Source: Gemmatimonadales bacterium | Lineage (GTDB): Bacteria > Gemmatimonadota > Gemmatimonadetes > Gemmatimonadales > GWC2-71-9 | Direction: 5' to 3' | Assembly: GCA_013813875.1 (NCBI GenBank) | Contig: JACCQZ010000251.1 | Coordinates: 1 to 40,070, forward strand | DNA length: 40,070 nucleotides | Shown here: in pieces, positions 8,201 to 16,614 of the stretch | How the letters are laid out: the number at the start of each line of letters is the position of its first letter | Position numbering within the stretch: the first letter of the stretch is position 1 | The notes under the pieces: model-generated | What the model was told of the DNA's origin: nothing | Database searches by the model: none | What the model saw: only the letters and a program-made list of their open reading frames with translations | Made by a program: the position numbers and the translations under genes

Positions 8201-9601
8201 TCAATACCTCCCTAAATAGTTCTCGATCTCCCACGGACTCACCTGCAGGTTGTACTGCAGCACCTCAGTTCGTTTGGCCTCCAGAAATCGCTCGGTCAGG
8301 TGCTCACCGAGCGCCGCTTTGATGACCGCGTCCTTCTCGAATTGCTCCAGCGCCTCGTGCAGGTCGCGGGGCAGCTCGTCTATCCGGTACTTCCGCCGGT
8401 CTCGATAGCTCATGGTGAAGATGTTCCGGTTGACCGGCTCGCGCGCCTTCAGCTTACGCTCCACCCCATCGAGTCCGGCCGCGAGCTGGACCGTCAGAGC
8501 GAGGTAGGGATTGCAGCTCGGGTCCGGCATTCGGAGCTCGCAGCGGGTGCCCAGTCCCCGCCGATCGGGAATCCGAACCAGGGGGGAGCGGTTCCGCATT
8601 GACCAGGCGACGTTGACCGGTGCCTCGAACCCCGGCACCAGGCGCTTGTAGCTGTTGATGAGCGGGTTGGTGATCGCGCAGAATCCGCGGGCGTGCTGCA
8701 GCAGGCCTTCGATGTAGCTCAGCGCCGTCTTCGAGAGCTGGTACTGCGCCTCGGAATCGAAGAAGGCGTTCTGCTTTCCCCGAAACAACGACTGGTGCGT
8801 GTGCATCCCGCTGCCGGCGATGCCCAGGATCGGCTTAGGCATGAACGAGGCCAGGAAACCGTATCGGTTGGCCACCTTGCGGACCACGAACTTGAAGGTC
8901 GTCAGGTTGTCGGCCGTACTGAGCGCGTCGGCGTACTTGAAGTCTATCTCGTGCTGCCCGGCGGCCACCTCATGGTGCGCCGCCTCGACCTCGAACCCCA
9001 TCTCCACCAACTGCTCGACGATGACGCGGCGGATCTCCTCGCCCCTGTCCACCGGCCCCAGATCGAAGTACGCGGCCGAGTCGTGGGTGGACGTGGTCGG
9101 CGTCCCATCGGCACTCTTCTCGAAGAGAAAGAACTCCGCCTCGCACCCGGCCATCATCGAGAAGCCCAGGCTCCGGGCCCGCTCGAGCTGTCGCTTGAGG
9201 GTGGTGCGGGGACACCCGGCAAACGGCTGCTCGTCCGGCGTGTAGATGTCGCAGAGGAGCCGGGCCACCCTGCCACCCTCGTCGTCATAAGGGAGGATGC
9301 GGAAGGTGGTCAGATCGGGCTTGAGCAGCATGTCCGACTCTTCGATCCGCACGAAGCCCTCGATTGACGATCCGTCGAACATGATCTCGCCGTCGAGCGC
9401 CTTGTCGAATTGGCTCCGCGGCACCTCGACGTTCTTATTGATCCCCAGGATATCGGTAAACTGGAGTCGTATGAAATCCACTCCGTACTCCCGGCTGAGC
9501 CCCAGGACGTCTTCCTTGCCGGTGCCGCTCAGATCGGTGGGGAAGCCCTCGAGAGATGGCCGCTCGGGTGAGCCGGCCGGCCGTGTCCTGGCCTGCGCCA
9601 T
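8201..9601 (-). CDS. glnA: Glutamine synthetase type I, alpha subgroup
   Basis: This enzyme makes glutamine from glutamate, ammonia and ATP and forms a cytoplasmic dodecamer. Blocks in order: IMFDGSSIEGF, the metal-binding CEAEFFLF, HHEVAAGQHEIDF, the ATP loop GSGMHTHQS, NSYKRLVPGFEAP and RMPDPSCNPYLA; the C-terminus is WEIENYLGRY. The tyrosine of the GSI-beta adenylylation loop (NLYDLP type) is missing; the corresponding stretch is NIFTMSYRDRRKY, as in alpha-type enzymes. Control by GlnE adenylylation is therefore unlikely. The 592-residue track ORF is too long. The ATG at 9601 gives 466 residues, a little longer than usual because of a Pro/Arg-rich N-terminal tail of about 20 residues. Confidence 0.95.
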   Translation of the reverse strand: MAQARTRPAGSPERPSLEGFPTDLSGTGKEDVLGLSREYGVDFIRLQFTDILGINKNVEVPRSQFDKALDGEIMFDGSSIEGFVRIEESDMLLKPDLTTFRILPYDDEGGRVARLLCDIYTPDEQPFAGCPRTTLKRQLERARSLGFSMMAGCEAEFFLFEKSADGTPTTSTHDSAAYFDLGPVDRGEEIRRVIVEQLVEMGFEVEAAHHEVAAGQHEIDFKYADALSTADNLTTFKFVVRKVANRYGFLASFMPKPILGIAGSGMHTHQSLFRGKQNAFFDSEAQYQLSKTALSYIEGLLQHARGFCAITNPLINSYKRLVPGFEAPVNVAWSMRNRSPLVRIPDRRGLGTRCELRMPDPSCNPYLALTVQLAAGLDGVERKLKAREPVNRNIFTMSYRDRRKYRIDELPRDLHEALEQFEKDAVIKAALGEHLTERFLEAKRTEVLQYNLQVSPWEIENYLGRY

Positions 9602-9731
9602 TCCGTTGATCCCGGTAGGAAGAAAAAGTGGGTGAACCGTGAGCGGAAAGCGGAAAGAAAGGCCCGAAGCGCGTTTCCGGTAAGGGCGCCGCTTCTCAGT
9701 TTCCCGCACCCCGTTTACGCTTCTTCCCCAC

Positions 9732-10544
9732 ATGACTACCGCCACCGTCTCCTGCCCTGGCTGCGGAGCCCAGGCCACCGGCCGTTTCTGCAGCAACTGC
9801 GGAACCGCGCTGACAGCCGCGACCTGCCGGCATTGCCGCGCCGACCTCACGCCGCAAGCGCGCTTCTGCCATCGCTGCGGCCAACCCGCGGCCGCCGGTG
9901 GCGCGGCTCCCTTCCGGGCGAGTGATCGGTCGGCCTGGATCTTTGCCGGCGCGCTTTGCCTCACGTTTGTGGGGGCCATCGTCTACCGGGTGGCGGCAGA
10001 CAACCCCGCGCCGGCGGCTCCCGACATGGCTAACGCCGGCTCGTCCGTACCCGGCAGGGCCGGTGAGCCGGGCGTATCCGCGGGACCGGCACCCGACATC
10101 AGCCGGATGACGCCGCGCGAGCGCTTCGACCGGCTCTTCAACCGGATCATGGAGTCGGTCGAGCAGGGCGACTCGGCCCAGGTCCTGCGCTTTACCCCCA
10201 TGGCGCTCGGCGCTTACAGCCAGCTGGATACCACCGACGTTGACGCCCGCTACCACGCTGCGGTACTGCGGATGCAGACCGGGGATCTGGCGGGCGCGGC
10301 CGCGCTGGCGGACACCATCGCGGTCGAACAGCCCGGGCACCTCTTTGCCTACGTGATCCGGGGCTCGACCGCCCGGCTTCGCAGCGACACTCAGGTTCGG
10401 GCTCGGGCCCAGCGCGAGTTCCTCCAGCACCACGACGCCGAGCTCGCCGCGAAACGGGTCGAATACCTCGAGCACCGCCCGGTCATCGAGGAGTTCAAGC
10501 GAGAGGCGGAGGCCGCCTCCGCGGCCCCGGCGAGCACCCGATGA
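9732..10544 (+). CDS. Double zinc-ribbon membrane protein with TPR-like tail
   Basis: A 270-residue protein. Residues of about 8-55 hold four CxxC knuckles (CPGCG, CSNCG, CRHC, CHRCG), a double zinc ribbon. A single transmembrane helix at about 70-90 (AWIFAGALCLTFVGAIVY) is followed by a Pro/Ala linker and a helical region at about 120-250 with TPR-like pairs (YHAAVLRMQTGDLAGAAALA). The ribbon should be cytoplasmic and the helices on the far side. No enzyme motif is present. Its stop overlaps the mqnD start as ATGA, so the two are translationally coupled, though no direct role in menaquinone synthesis follows from this. It is divergent from glnA across 130 bp. Confidence 0.75.
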   Translation: MTTATVSCPGCGAQATGRFCSNCGTALTAATCRHCRADLTPQARFCHRCGQPAAAGGAAPFRASDRSAWIFAGALCLTFVGAIVYRVAADNPAPAAPDMANAGSSVPGRAGEPGVSAGPAPDISRMTPRERFDRLFNRIMESVEQGDSAQVLRFTPMALGAYSQLDTTDVDARYHAAVLRMQTGDLAGAAALADTIAVEQPGHLFAYVIRGSTARLRSDTQVRARAQREFLQHHDAELAAKRVEYLEHRPVIEEFKREAEAASAAPASTR

Positions 10545-11395
10545 CCCAGACCATCCGCGTCGCTCACAGCCCCGATTCCGACGACGCCTTCATGTTCTAC
10601 GCGCTCGCCGAGGGAAAGATAGATACCGGCGACTTGCGCTACGTGCACGAACTCTCCGACATCGAGTCCCTCAACCAGCGTGCCCGCCGCGCCGAGCTGG
10701 AGGTGACGGCCGTCTCGATCCACGCCTACGCGTATATCTGGCGGGACTACGCGCTGCTGGGCTCCGGATCGTCCATGGGCGATGGCTATGGTCCCCGCCT
10801 GGTGGCCGCCCGGCGCTGCCCATCCGAACCGCGCCTCGCATTGCGCGGCCGCCGGATCGCGGTACCGGGCCTCCTCACCACGGCGTACCTCGCGCTCAAG
10901 CTCTACCAGCCGGATTTTATCGGGGTGGTCATGCCCTTCGACCAGATCGAGAACGCGGTTCAGGCGGGTGAGGTGGACGTCGGCCTGCTGATCCACGAGG
11001 GCCAGCTCACCTACGCCGACGACGGTCTCCACCTCTGGGCCGACCTGGGAGCGTGGTGGCTGGAGGATACCGGTCTCCCCCTGCCACTCGGCGGCAACGT
11101 CGTCCGCCGCGACCTCGGCGCCCAGGTCATCAGCCGAATCGCGCGTGACCTCCGCGCCAGCATCGTATACGCGCTGGAGCACCGGGCCCCGGCCCTGGCT
11201 CATGCCCGGCAGTTCAACCGGGGCATCGGCGACGAGCGGACCGACACCTTCGTCGGGATGTACGTCAACCAGTGGACGGTAGACTACGGCCCCCGGGGGC
11301 GGCAAGCGGTGCAGAAATTGCTGAACCGCGGTTATGAGATGGGAATTATCCCGGAGCGGGTGGAGGTGGAGTTCGTGGATAGTGCTGAGTTCTAA
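10541..11395 (+). CDS. mqnD: 1,4-dihydroxy-6-naphthoate synthase (futalosine pathway)
   Basis: MqnD converts cyclic dehypoxanthine futalosine to 1,4-dihydroxy-6-naphthoate in menaquinone synthesis. The N-terminus VAHSPDSDDAFMFYALAEG matches the family, and DDGLHLWADLGAWW followed by TGLPLPLGGNVVRRDLG is the conserved C-lobe signature. The fold is that of periplasmic-type binding proteins, but there is no signal peptide, as expected. The sister protein MqnA is similar; the SPDSDD start and the LPLPLGG block favour MqnD. The length of 284 is normal. The last codons (SAEF and the TAA) fall inside a hairpin repeat, so the C-terminus may have been rewritten by that element. No other mqn gene is in the window. 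Confidence 0.88.
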   Translation: MTQTIRVAHSPDSDDAFMFYALAEGKIDTGDLRYVHELSDIESLNQRARRAELEVTAVSIHAYAYIWRDYALLGSGSSMGDGYGPRLVAARRCPSEPRLALRGRRIAVPGLLTTAYLALKLYQPDFIGVVMPFDQIENAVQAGEVDVGLLIHEGQLTYADDGLHLWADLGAWWLEDTGLPLPLGGNVVRRDLGAQVISRIARDLRASIVYALEHRAPALAHARQFNRGIGDERTDTFVGMYVNQWTVDYGPRGRQAVQKLLNRGYEMGIIPERVEVEFVDSAEF

Positions 11396-11507
11396 GTGCT
11401 TAGTGCTTAGTGCTTAGTGGGTGACAAGTGACAAGTGCGGGAGTGGAATCGGGTGCGCACCCGCACTTTCAACTTGCCACCCACTAAGCACTCAGAACAA
11501 AGCACTT
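11381..11507. repeat. Dispersed hairpin repeat, copy 1
   Basis: Arms at 11394-11441 and 11460-11507 are inverted and match at 41 of 48 positions around an 18-base loop. The left arm contains tandem 7-mers (TGCTTAG repeated) followed by GTGACAAGTGACAAGTGCGGG. The copy begins AGTGCTGAGT inside the last codons of mqnD. A second copy with the same opening sequence lies at 34908-35020. Transcribed, it would form a long stem-loop that could end or stabilise the mqnD mRNA. Confidence 0.8.
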
Positions 11508-11560
11508 GCCCCTCTCCTACCTTCCCCTCCACCCAGACATCCCCTTTTCCCGGAGTCCGC

Positions 11561-12625
11561 GTGTCCTCGAACAATGGACCCGTCACGCTGCTCGTCGTGG
11601 ACGACGAGGAGGCGATTCGTAACGCGGTCCGGAAGTTTCTCGTCCAGCAAGGATACGAAGTCGCCACCGCGGCCACCGGAGAGGAGGCCCTCACTCTGCT
11701 CCGCCGGCAGAAGATCACCTGCATGCTCCTCGACGTAAACCTTCCAGGCACCAACGGCATTGACCTGGTTCCCCAGATCATGGATATCGAGCCGAGTATC
11801 GCTCTGCTCATGCTGACGGCGGTGAACGATGCCACCAGTGCCGCACTCTGCATGCAGCGCGGCGCCTTCGACTACCTCATCAAGCCGATTGATCTCTCCC
11901 ACCTCGGTCGTTCCATCCGGAGCGCGTTGCAGCGGCGGCATACGCAGTTGGAGAGCCAGCAGATCAACCAGTGGCTCAAGGAGGAGGTCGCGCTGCGGGT
12001 GGCCGAGCGGCGGGTGGAGCAGGCCAACCAGGAGCGGCTCTCGGTGGCCACCCTCGAGGCTCTGGTCAACGCGCTGGAGGCCAAGGATCCGTATCTCCGA
12101 GGTCATTCGGCCCGGGTAGCCGATCTTTCGGCCAACCTGGCCGCGCAACTCGGCTGCGACGACGAGACCATCGAGGCGGTTCGCACCGGCGGCAGGCTGC
12201 ACGACATCGGCAAGATCGGCATCCGGGAGGAGATCCTCAACAAGCAGGGCCCGTTGAGCGACGAGGAGTACGAGCACGTCAAGCAGCACGTGCTGGTCGG
12301 CTCCCAGATTCTGGCTCCGCTGGTGCACCTCAAGGAAGTCATCTCCTACGTGCGGAGTCACCACGAGCGCTGGGACGGCTTCGGCTATCCCGACCGGCTG
12401 GCGGCCGAAGAGATCCCCCGCGGCGCCAGGATCATCGGTGCGGTGGAGATCTACGACGCGCTGACGACAGCCCGCCCCTACCAGGAGAAGATGCTGCCCG
12501 AGGTGGCCGTCGAGCGCATGCGCGACTTGGTGGGCACCGTGCTCGACCCCGCCATCCATCAGGCGCTCGAGGCGGTCGTGACCCAGCGGCAGGCGCTGGT
12601 GTTCCTGGACGAATCGCGCATCTGA
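11561..12625 (+). CDS. Response regulator with HD-GYP phosphodiesterase domain
   Basis: A 354-residue c-di-GMP-degrading response regulator. Residues of about 8-125 are a receiver: acidic VVDDEE, the phosphoacceptor Asp in CMLLDVNLPG, Thr in LMLTA and Lys in LIKPID. A coiled linker with a Gln/Glu-rich heptad pattern leads to an HD-GYP domain at about 165-340, with GHSARV, HDIGKIGI and HHERWDGFGYPD all intact. Phosphorylation should control hydrolysis of c-di-GMP. The track start at 11435 would run through the repeat; GTG 11561 has CGGAG five bases upstream and is preferred. The next gene, also a receiver protein, starts 26 bp downstream and is probably co-transcribed. Confidence 0.9.
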   Translation: MSSNNGPVTLLVVDDEEAIRNAVRKFLVQQGYEVATAATGEEALTLLRRQKITCMLLDVNLPGTNGIDLVPQIMDIEPSIALLMLTAVNDATSAALCMQRGAFDYLIKPIDLSHLGRSIRSALQRRHTQLESQQINQWLKEEVALRVAERRVEQANQERLSVATLEALVNALEAKDPYLRGHSARVADLSANLAAQLGCDDETIEAVRTGGRLHDIGKIGIREEILNKQGPLSDEEYEHVKQHVLVGSQILAPLVHLKEVISYVRSHHERWDGFGYPDRLAAEEIPRGARIIGAVEIYDALTTARPYQEKMLPEVAVERMRDLVGTVLDPAIHQALEAVVTQRQALVFLDESRI

Positions 12626-12651
12626 TCCCTGCCGTGGGCACCCAGAACTCC

Positions 12652-13716
12652 ATGCATCCCAGTGGCGAGCGCGCCGAGCCACAGCGGATACTGCTGGTGG
12701 ACGACGATCCCGCCATCGCCCGCCTGGTGCAGGGAATTCTACGGGCCAACGGCTTCGAGCAGGCCAGCCAGGTCGGCAGCGGACGCGAGGCGCTGGAGGC
12801 GGTTGACGGGATGGACATCGTCCTGCTCGACCACCAGCTCCCCGACACCAGCGGCCTCGAGCTGCTGGATGCGCTGCGTGCCCGGCACCACCCTCCCGGG
12901 ATCGTGGTAATCACCGCCCACGGCAACGAGTCGCTCGCCGCGACCGCCCTTCGCCGCGGCGCCGACGACTACCTGGCCAAAGACGCCTCCTTCACCCAAC
13001 TGCTCCCCCAGATCCTGGAGCGGGTGCGCCGCACTCGCGAGCTCCGCAAGGCGCTCCTTGCGGCGGAGCAGGAGCTGGTACGGGCCGAGCGCCTCGGCGC
13101 GGTCGGCGAGTTGACGGTGACTCTGCACCACGAGATCAATAACCCGCTGATGGCGGCCTTCGCCGACGTGGAGCTGATGCTCACCGACCTCGATGCTCCC
13201 GCCGAGCAGCGCCGGCAGTCACTCGAGGAGGTCCGCGGAGCACTGCGGCGCATTCGCGATATCATCCGCCAGATCGGAGAGCTGCGCGAGGTGCGCACCA
13301 AGCGCTACGTGGCCGGCGTCCGCATGGTGGATCTCGAGGGGACCTCCTCGGCGCCAACCATCAGCCGTGGCACCGCCCTGGTGTTGGTTCCGGATGAGGG
13401 CCTGGCCCGGATCGTATCCCTCCTGCTCCGCACCGCTGGCTTCCGGGTAGAGCGGGCCGGAAGCCACCCGGAGCTGCTGTCGGCCGCCGGCAGGCTCGGA
13501 GTCACGCTGGTTCTTGTGGTAGGCGGCAGCGACGCGGTAGGGGCTCACCCGCTCGGCGGGTTCGAGCCTCCCGCCGAGCGGCCATACCGGGTAGTGGCGC
13601 TGGTGTCGGGCCCTGGTGAGGCGGCGCTGGCCGCCGGCGCCGACCGGGTGGTGCAGTTGCCCTTCGATCCCGGCACCTTTACCTCCGAGATCCTCGAGGT
13701 CGTCGAAGCGAGCTGA
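12652..13716 (+). CDS. REC-DHp-pseudoreceiver protein lacking a kinase ATPase domain
   Basis: A 354-residue protein. Residues of about 8-125 are a complete receiver (LLVDDDP, Asp in IVLLDHQLPD, Thr in VITAHG, Lys in YLAKDAS). About 140-215 forms a histidine-kinase-like helical hairpin with an H-box (GELTVTLHHEINNPLMAAF). No HATPase_c N, G1 or G2 boxes follow. Instead, about 240-350 looks like a second alpha/beta receiver-type domain whose phosphoacceptor position is lost (TLVLVVGGSD). It may act as a phosphotransfer or scaffold protein for the adjacent HD-GYP regulator. The 581-residue track ORF includes an out-of-frame reading of the upstream gene; ATG 12652 is used, with GTG 12634 possible. 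No clear Shine-Dalgarno is present. Confidence 0.75.
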   Translation: MHPSGERAEPQRILLVDDDPAIARLVQGILRANGFEQASQVGSGREALEAVDGMDIVLLDHQLPDTSGLELLDALRARHHPPGIVVITAHGNESLAATALRRGADDYLAKDASFTQLLPQILERVRRTRELRKALLAAEQELVRAERLGAVGELTVTLHHEINNPLMAAFADVELMLTDLDAPAEQRRQSLEEVRGALRRIRDIIRQIGELREVRTKRYVAGVRMVDLEGTSSAPTISRGTALVLVPDEGLARIVSLLLRTAGFRVERAGSHPELLSAAGRLGVTLVLVVGGSDAVGAHPLGGFEPPAERPYRVVALVSGPGEAALAAGADRVVQLPFDPGTFTSEILEVVEAS

Positions 13717-13845
13717 GGCTCGGCCCTGGTGATCAGCCTCACCGACCCGCTGTGTCCACCGATGCAGGCCGCCACTACTACCGCCCCTACGTTGTGACTC
13801 TACCCGACAGCACCCCCGCCGGCTCCTCGTATCGGTTCCCGTGCA

Positions 13846-15522
13846 TTGACCAAGCTGCAGAGCACCGTGCGAATCCGGCATTCTTCCCCCACCTTGGCGG
13901 TTGAGCCCGAGGCGCGCACCCTTCTCCGGCTCAAGGGGCGGGCCTTCAGCCTTGCCCTGGCGGCCGCGATTGCCTTGGGGGCAATAGTGCGGGTATACCA
14001 CGTCCTTTCGCAGGATTTTCCCCTCAACGATGGCGGCCTCTTCTACGCCATGGCGCGCGACCTTCAGGCCGCCGGCTTTCGGCTTCCCGCCTTTACGTCA
14101 TACAACCAGGCGAGTATTCCGTACGGCTACTCGCCGCTCGGGTTCTATCTCGCCGGCTGGCTCGATGCCGCGACACCGCTCTCGCTCCTGGCAACCTTTC
14201 GCTGGCTGCCCCTGGTAGTGACCTGTCTGACGGTGGCCGCGTTCGCCAGACTGGCCCGGGCGCTCCTGGCGCAGCGCGCCGCGGTGGTGGCGGCGGTGGC
14301 GGCGTTCGCGCTGCTGCCGCGCAGCTTCATCTGGATGCTGATGGGCGGCGGCCTTACCCGCTCGCTGGGCTTTCTCTTCGCCCTGGTCACTCTGGTGCTG
14401 CTTTACCGTCACTACACCCGGCGCGACTGGCGTCTCGTGCCGGGCGTGGCGATCGGCGGGGCTCTGACCGTGCTCAGCCACCTCGGGACCGCCCCCTTTC
14501 TTGCGTTCAGCGGCGCGCTCCTGCTCCTCGCCTACGGGCGGCATCGTCACGCGCTGGTAAGCTCGCTCGTCGCAGCGCTCGGGGCGGTGGGGCTCAGCGC
14601 CCCCTGGTGGGGGCAGGTGCTGGCGGTACACGGTCCGGGCCCCTTTCTCGCCGCGGGTGCCACCGGCGGCTCGATCTTCAGCGGCCTGACCTTGTGGGGG
14701 ACGGTACACACGCTAGCCACCTCCGGTCTCGGCACCGGCGAATCGGTTCTCGGTCTGATCGGCATGCTGGGGGCGGTGGGATTCTTCTACTCGCTCAGCC
14801 GGGGTGAGTGGCTCCTGCCGGCATGGTGGATCGCCATCGTGGTTCTCGACGCCCGCCAGGGATCCACCTTCGCTACGGTGCCGATCGCCCTGCTGGCGGG
14901 AGTTGCGGTGGTGCACCTGCTGCTCCCCGCGATCACCCGGGCCACCGCCCCCGCCACGCTGCGGCGGAATCCGGGACGCCACGCCTGGGCGCCGGCCGCC
15001 GTACTCGGTCTCTTTCTCGTGTTCTCCACGGTGACCGCGTTCCTCCGCCGTCCCGAGGTCACCGGTGGACTACCGGACCTCACCAGCCTCTCACCGGCCG
15101 AGCGATCCGCGATGCGCTGGGTGGCGGAGGAGACGCCCCGCTCGGCCCGGATGCTGGTGGTGTCCGGCACGCCTTGGGAGATCGACAGGAACTCGGAGTG
15201 GCTTCCAGTCCTGGGAGAGCGGGTGAGCGTCGCCACCGTGCAGGGTTACGAATGGAGACCGGTGGGCCAGTTCGTCAGCAAGAAACGCGAATACAACGAG
15301 CTGCAGGGCTGCGCCCGGTGGATATCGGCCTGTCTGAGCGACTGGTCCCGCAGCACTGGAGTCCGCTATACCCACGTGTACATCCCGCGGAGCGCGAATC
15401 GCGAGTGCTGCCGCCTGCTGCTCTACTCGCTGGGGCGGGACGCGGAGTACCAGCGGGTGTATGATCAGGCAGGCGCGGTCGTCTTTGCCCGCCGACAATC
15501 CTCACTGGCGGCCAGGCCATGA
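13846..15522 (+). CDS. Polytopic GT-C type glycosyltransferase-like protein
   Basis: A membrane protein of about 558 residues with roughly ten hydrophobic helices. The first periplasmic loop contains VYHVLSQDFPLNDGGLFYAMARD, an acidic loop in the place where GT-C enzymes (Pmt/ArnT/GT39-like) hold their catalytic Asp. The C-terminal 150 residues form a soluble domain with several Cys. GT-C enzymes use polyprenyl-phosphate sugars, and the next gene is the sort that makes them; the two overlap as ATGA. The substrate cannot be inferred. The TTG start at 13846 is tentative: no Shine-Dalgarno is seen, and GTG 13870 is an alternative. Confidence 0.75.
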   Translation: MTKLQSTVRIRHSSPTLAVEPEARTLLRLKGRAFSLALAAAIALGAIVRVYHVLSQDFPLNDGGLFYAMARDLQAAGFRLPAFTSYNQASIPYGYSPLGFYLAGWLDAATPLSLLATFRWLPLVVTCLTVAAFARLARALLAQRAAVVAAVAAFALLPRSFIWMLMGGGLTRSLGFLFALVTLVLLYRHYTRRDWRLVPGVAIGGALTVLSHLGTAPFLAFSGALLLLAYGRHRHALVSSLVAALGAVGLSAPWWGQVLAVHGPGPFLAAGATGGSIFSGLTLWGTVHTLATSGLGTGESVLGLIGMLGAVGFFYSLSRGEWLLPAWWIAIVVLDARQGSTFATVPIALLAGVAVVHLLLPAITRATAPATLRRNPGRHAWAPAAVLGLFLVFSTVTAFLRRPEVTGGLPDLTSLSPAERSAMRWVAEETPRSARMLVVSGTPWEIDRNSEWLPVLGERVSVATVQGYEWRPVGQFVSKKREYNELQGCARWISACLSDWSRSTGVRYTHVYIPRSANRECCRLLLYSLGRDAEYQRVYDQAGAVVFARRQSSLAARP

Positions 15523-16598
15523 GCGTAAACGATACTTTGGGCCTCAAGTCGGCGGGAGACAGAGTGACCGGTGCCGGAGTGGTGTCCGTCGTCATTCCCT
15601 GCTGCGACGAGGAGGCGAATCTGCTGGAGATCCACCGGCGCGTGGGTGCGGCGCTGTCGCGGTGCGGCGCTGGATACGAGGTGGTATACGTGGACGACGG
15701 CAGTACCGACTCCACGCCTCTCCTGCTGCAGGAGCTGCAGGCCGCCGACCCCCGGCACGTGCGCGTGGTGTTTCTCTCGCGCAACTTCGGACACCAGTTC
15801 GCCGTGACCGCCGGGTTAGCCCATGCTGCCGGCGACGCGGTCGTCATCATTGACGCCGATCTGCAGGACCCTCCCGAGGTCATCTGTGACATGGTGCAGC
15901 GCTGGCGGGACGGCTACGACGTGGTCTACGGCGTCCGCACCGAACGCGAAGGCGAGACCCGCTTCAAGCTGTGGAGCGCGCGGTTCTTCTACCGCCTGAT
16001 CCGGCGGCTGTCGGACACCGACATCCCACTGGACGCGGGTGACTTCCGCCTGATGGACCGGCAGGTGGTGGACGCGATCGTGGCGATGCCTGAGCGGGAC
16101 CGGTTCGTCAGGGGAATGGTGAGCTGGGCGGGCTTCAAGCAGGTGGGCCTTCCTTACTGCCGGGCGGCCCGGGCGGGCGGTGAGACCAAGTATCCGCTGG
16201 CCAAGATGCTGCGCTTTGCCGTGGACGGCATTCTCTCCTTCTCCACCAAACCGCTCCGGCTGTCAATCCACCTGGGCTTTCTCTCCGCCGGCATCGCGCT
16301 GATGGCGATCGTCTACGCACTGGCGATGCGGCTGTTCACCGACATGTGGGTTACCGGCTGGACCGCCATCTTCATCGCCATTCTCTTTCTGGGCGGCATC
16401 CAGATGATCTCTCTTGGCATCATGGGGGAATACATCGGCCGGCTCTACGGCGAAGCCAAACGGCGCCCGCTCTACCTGATACAGAAAACACTCGGGTTCG
16501 GGCCCGCACCCGTTTCCCGTCCCCAGCTCGAAGAGCGCTCCAGGACGCGGACCCGCGCCGACCGCAGAGGGCCGCGCGACCGCCGCCGTCTCGCCTGA
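15519..16598 (+). CDS. GT2 polyprenyl-phosphate glycosyltransferase (GtrB/ArnC/DPM-like)
   Basis: A 359-residue enzyme predicted to move a sugar from a nucleotide donor to undecaprenyl phosphate on the cytoplasmic face. The GT-A domain (about 20-230) shows VVIPCCDEEANL, VYVDDGSTDST, the metal-binding DADLQDPPE and the acceptor-side DAGDFRLMDR. Two transmembrane helices at about 250-310 are typical of the GtrB group. A basic tail with many Arg follows and may hold the protein at the membrane. It is translationally coupled to the upstream GT-C gene, for which it likely supplies the lipid-linked donor, and is followed after 16 bp by the FAD oxidoreductase. Confidence 0.88.
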   Translation: MSVNDTLGLKSAGDRVTGAGVVSVVIPCCDEEANLLEIHRRVGAALSRCGAGYEVVYVDDGSTDSTPLLLQELQAADPRHVRVVFLSRNFGHQFAVTAGLAHAAGDAVVIIDADLQDPPEVICDMVQRWRDGYDVVYGVRTEREGETRFKLWSARFFYRLIRRLSDTDIPLDAGDFRLMDRQVVDAIVAMPERDRFVRGMVSWAGFKQVGLPYCRAARAGGETKYPLAKMLRFAVDGILSFSTKPLRLSIHLGFLSAGIALMAIVYALAMRLFTDMWVTGWTAIFIAILFLGGIQMISLGIMGEYIGRLYGEAKRRPLYLIQKTLGFGPAPVSRPQLEERSRTRTRADRRGPRDRRRLA

Positions 16599-16614
16599 TC
16601 TCCCGCCGCACTCG

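Noticed and set aside
11971-12651. Upstream part of the 581-codon ORF
   Set aside because: It is an out-of-frame reading of the HD-GYP gene; real coding in this frame begins near 12652.
13717-13845. 129-bp gap before the GT-C gene
   Set aside because: No promoter, hairpin or small frame that stands out.
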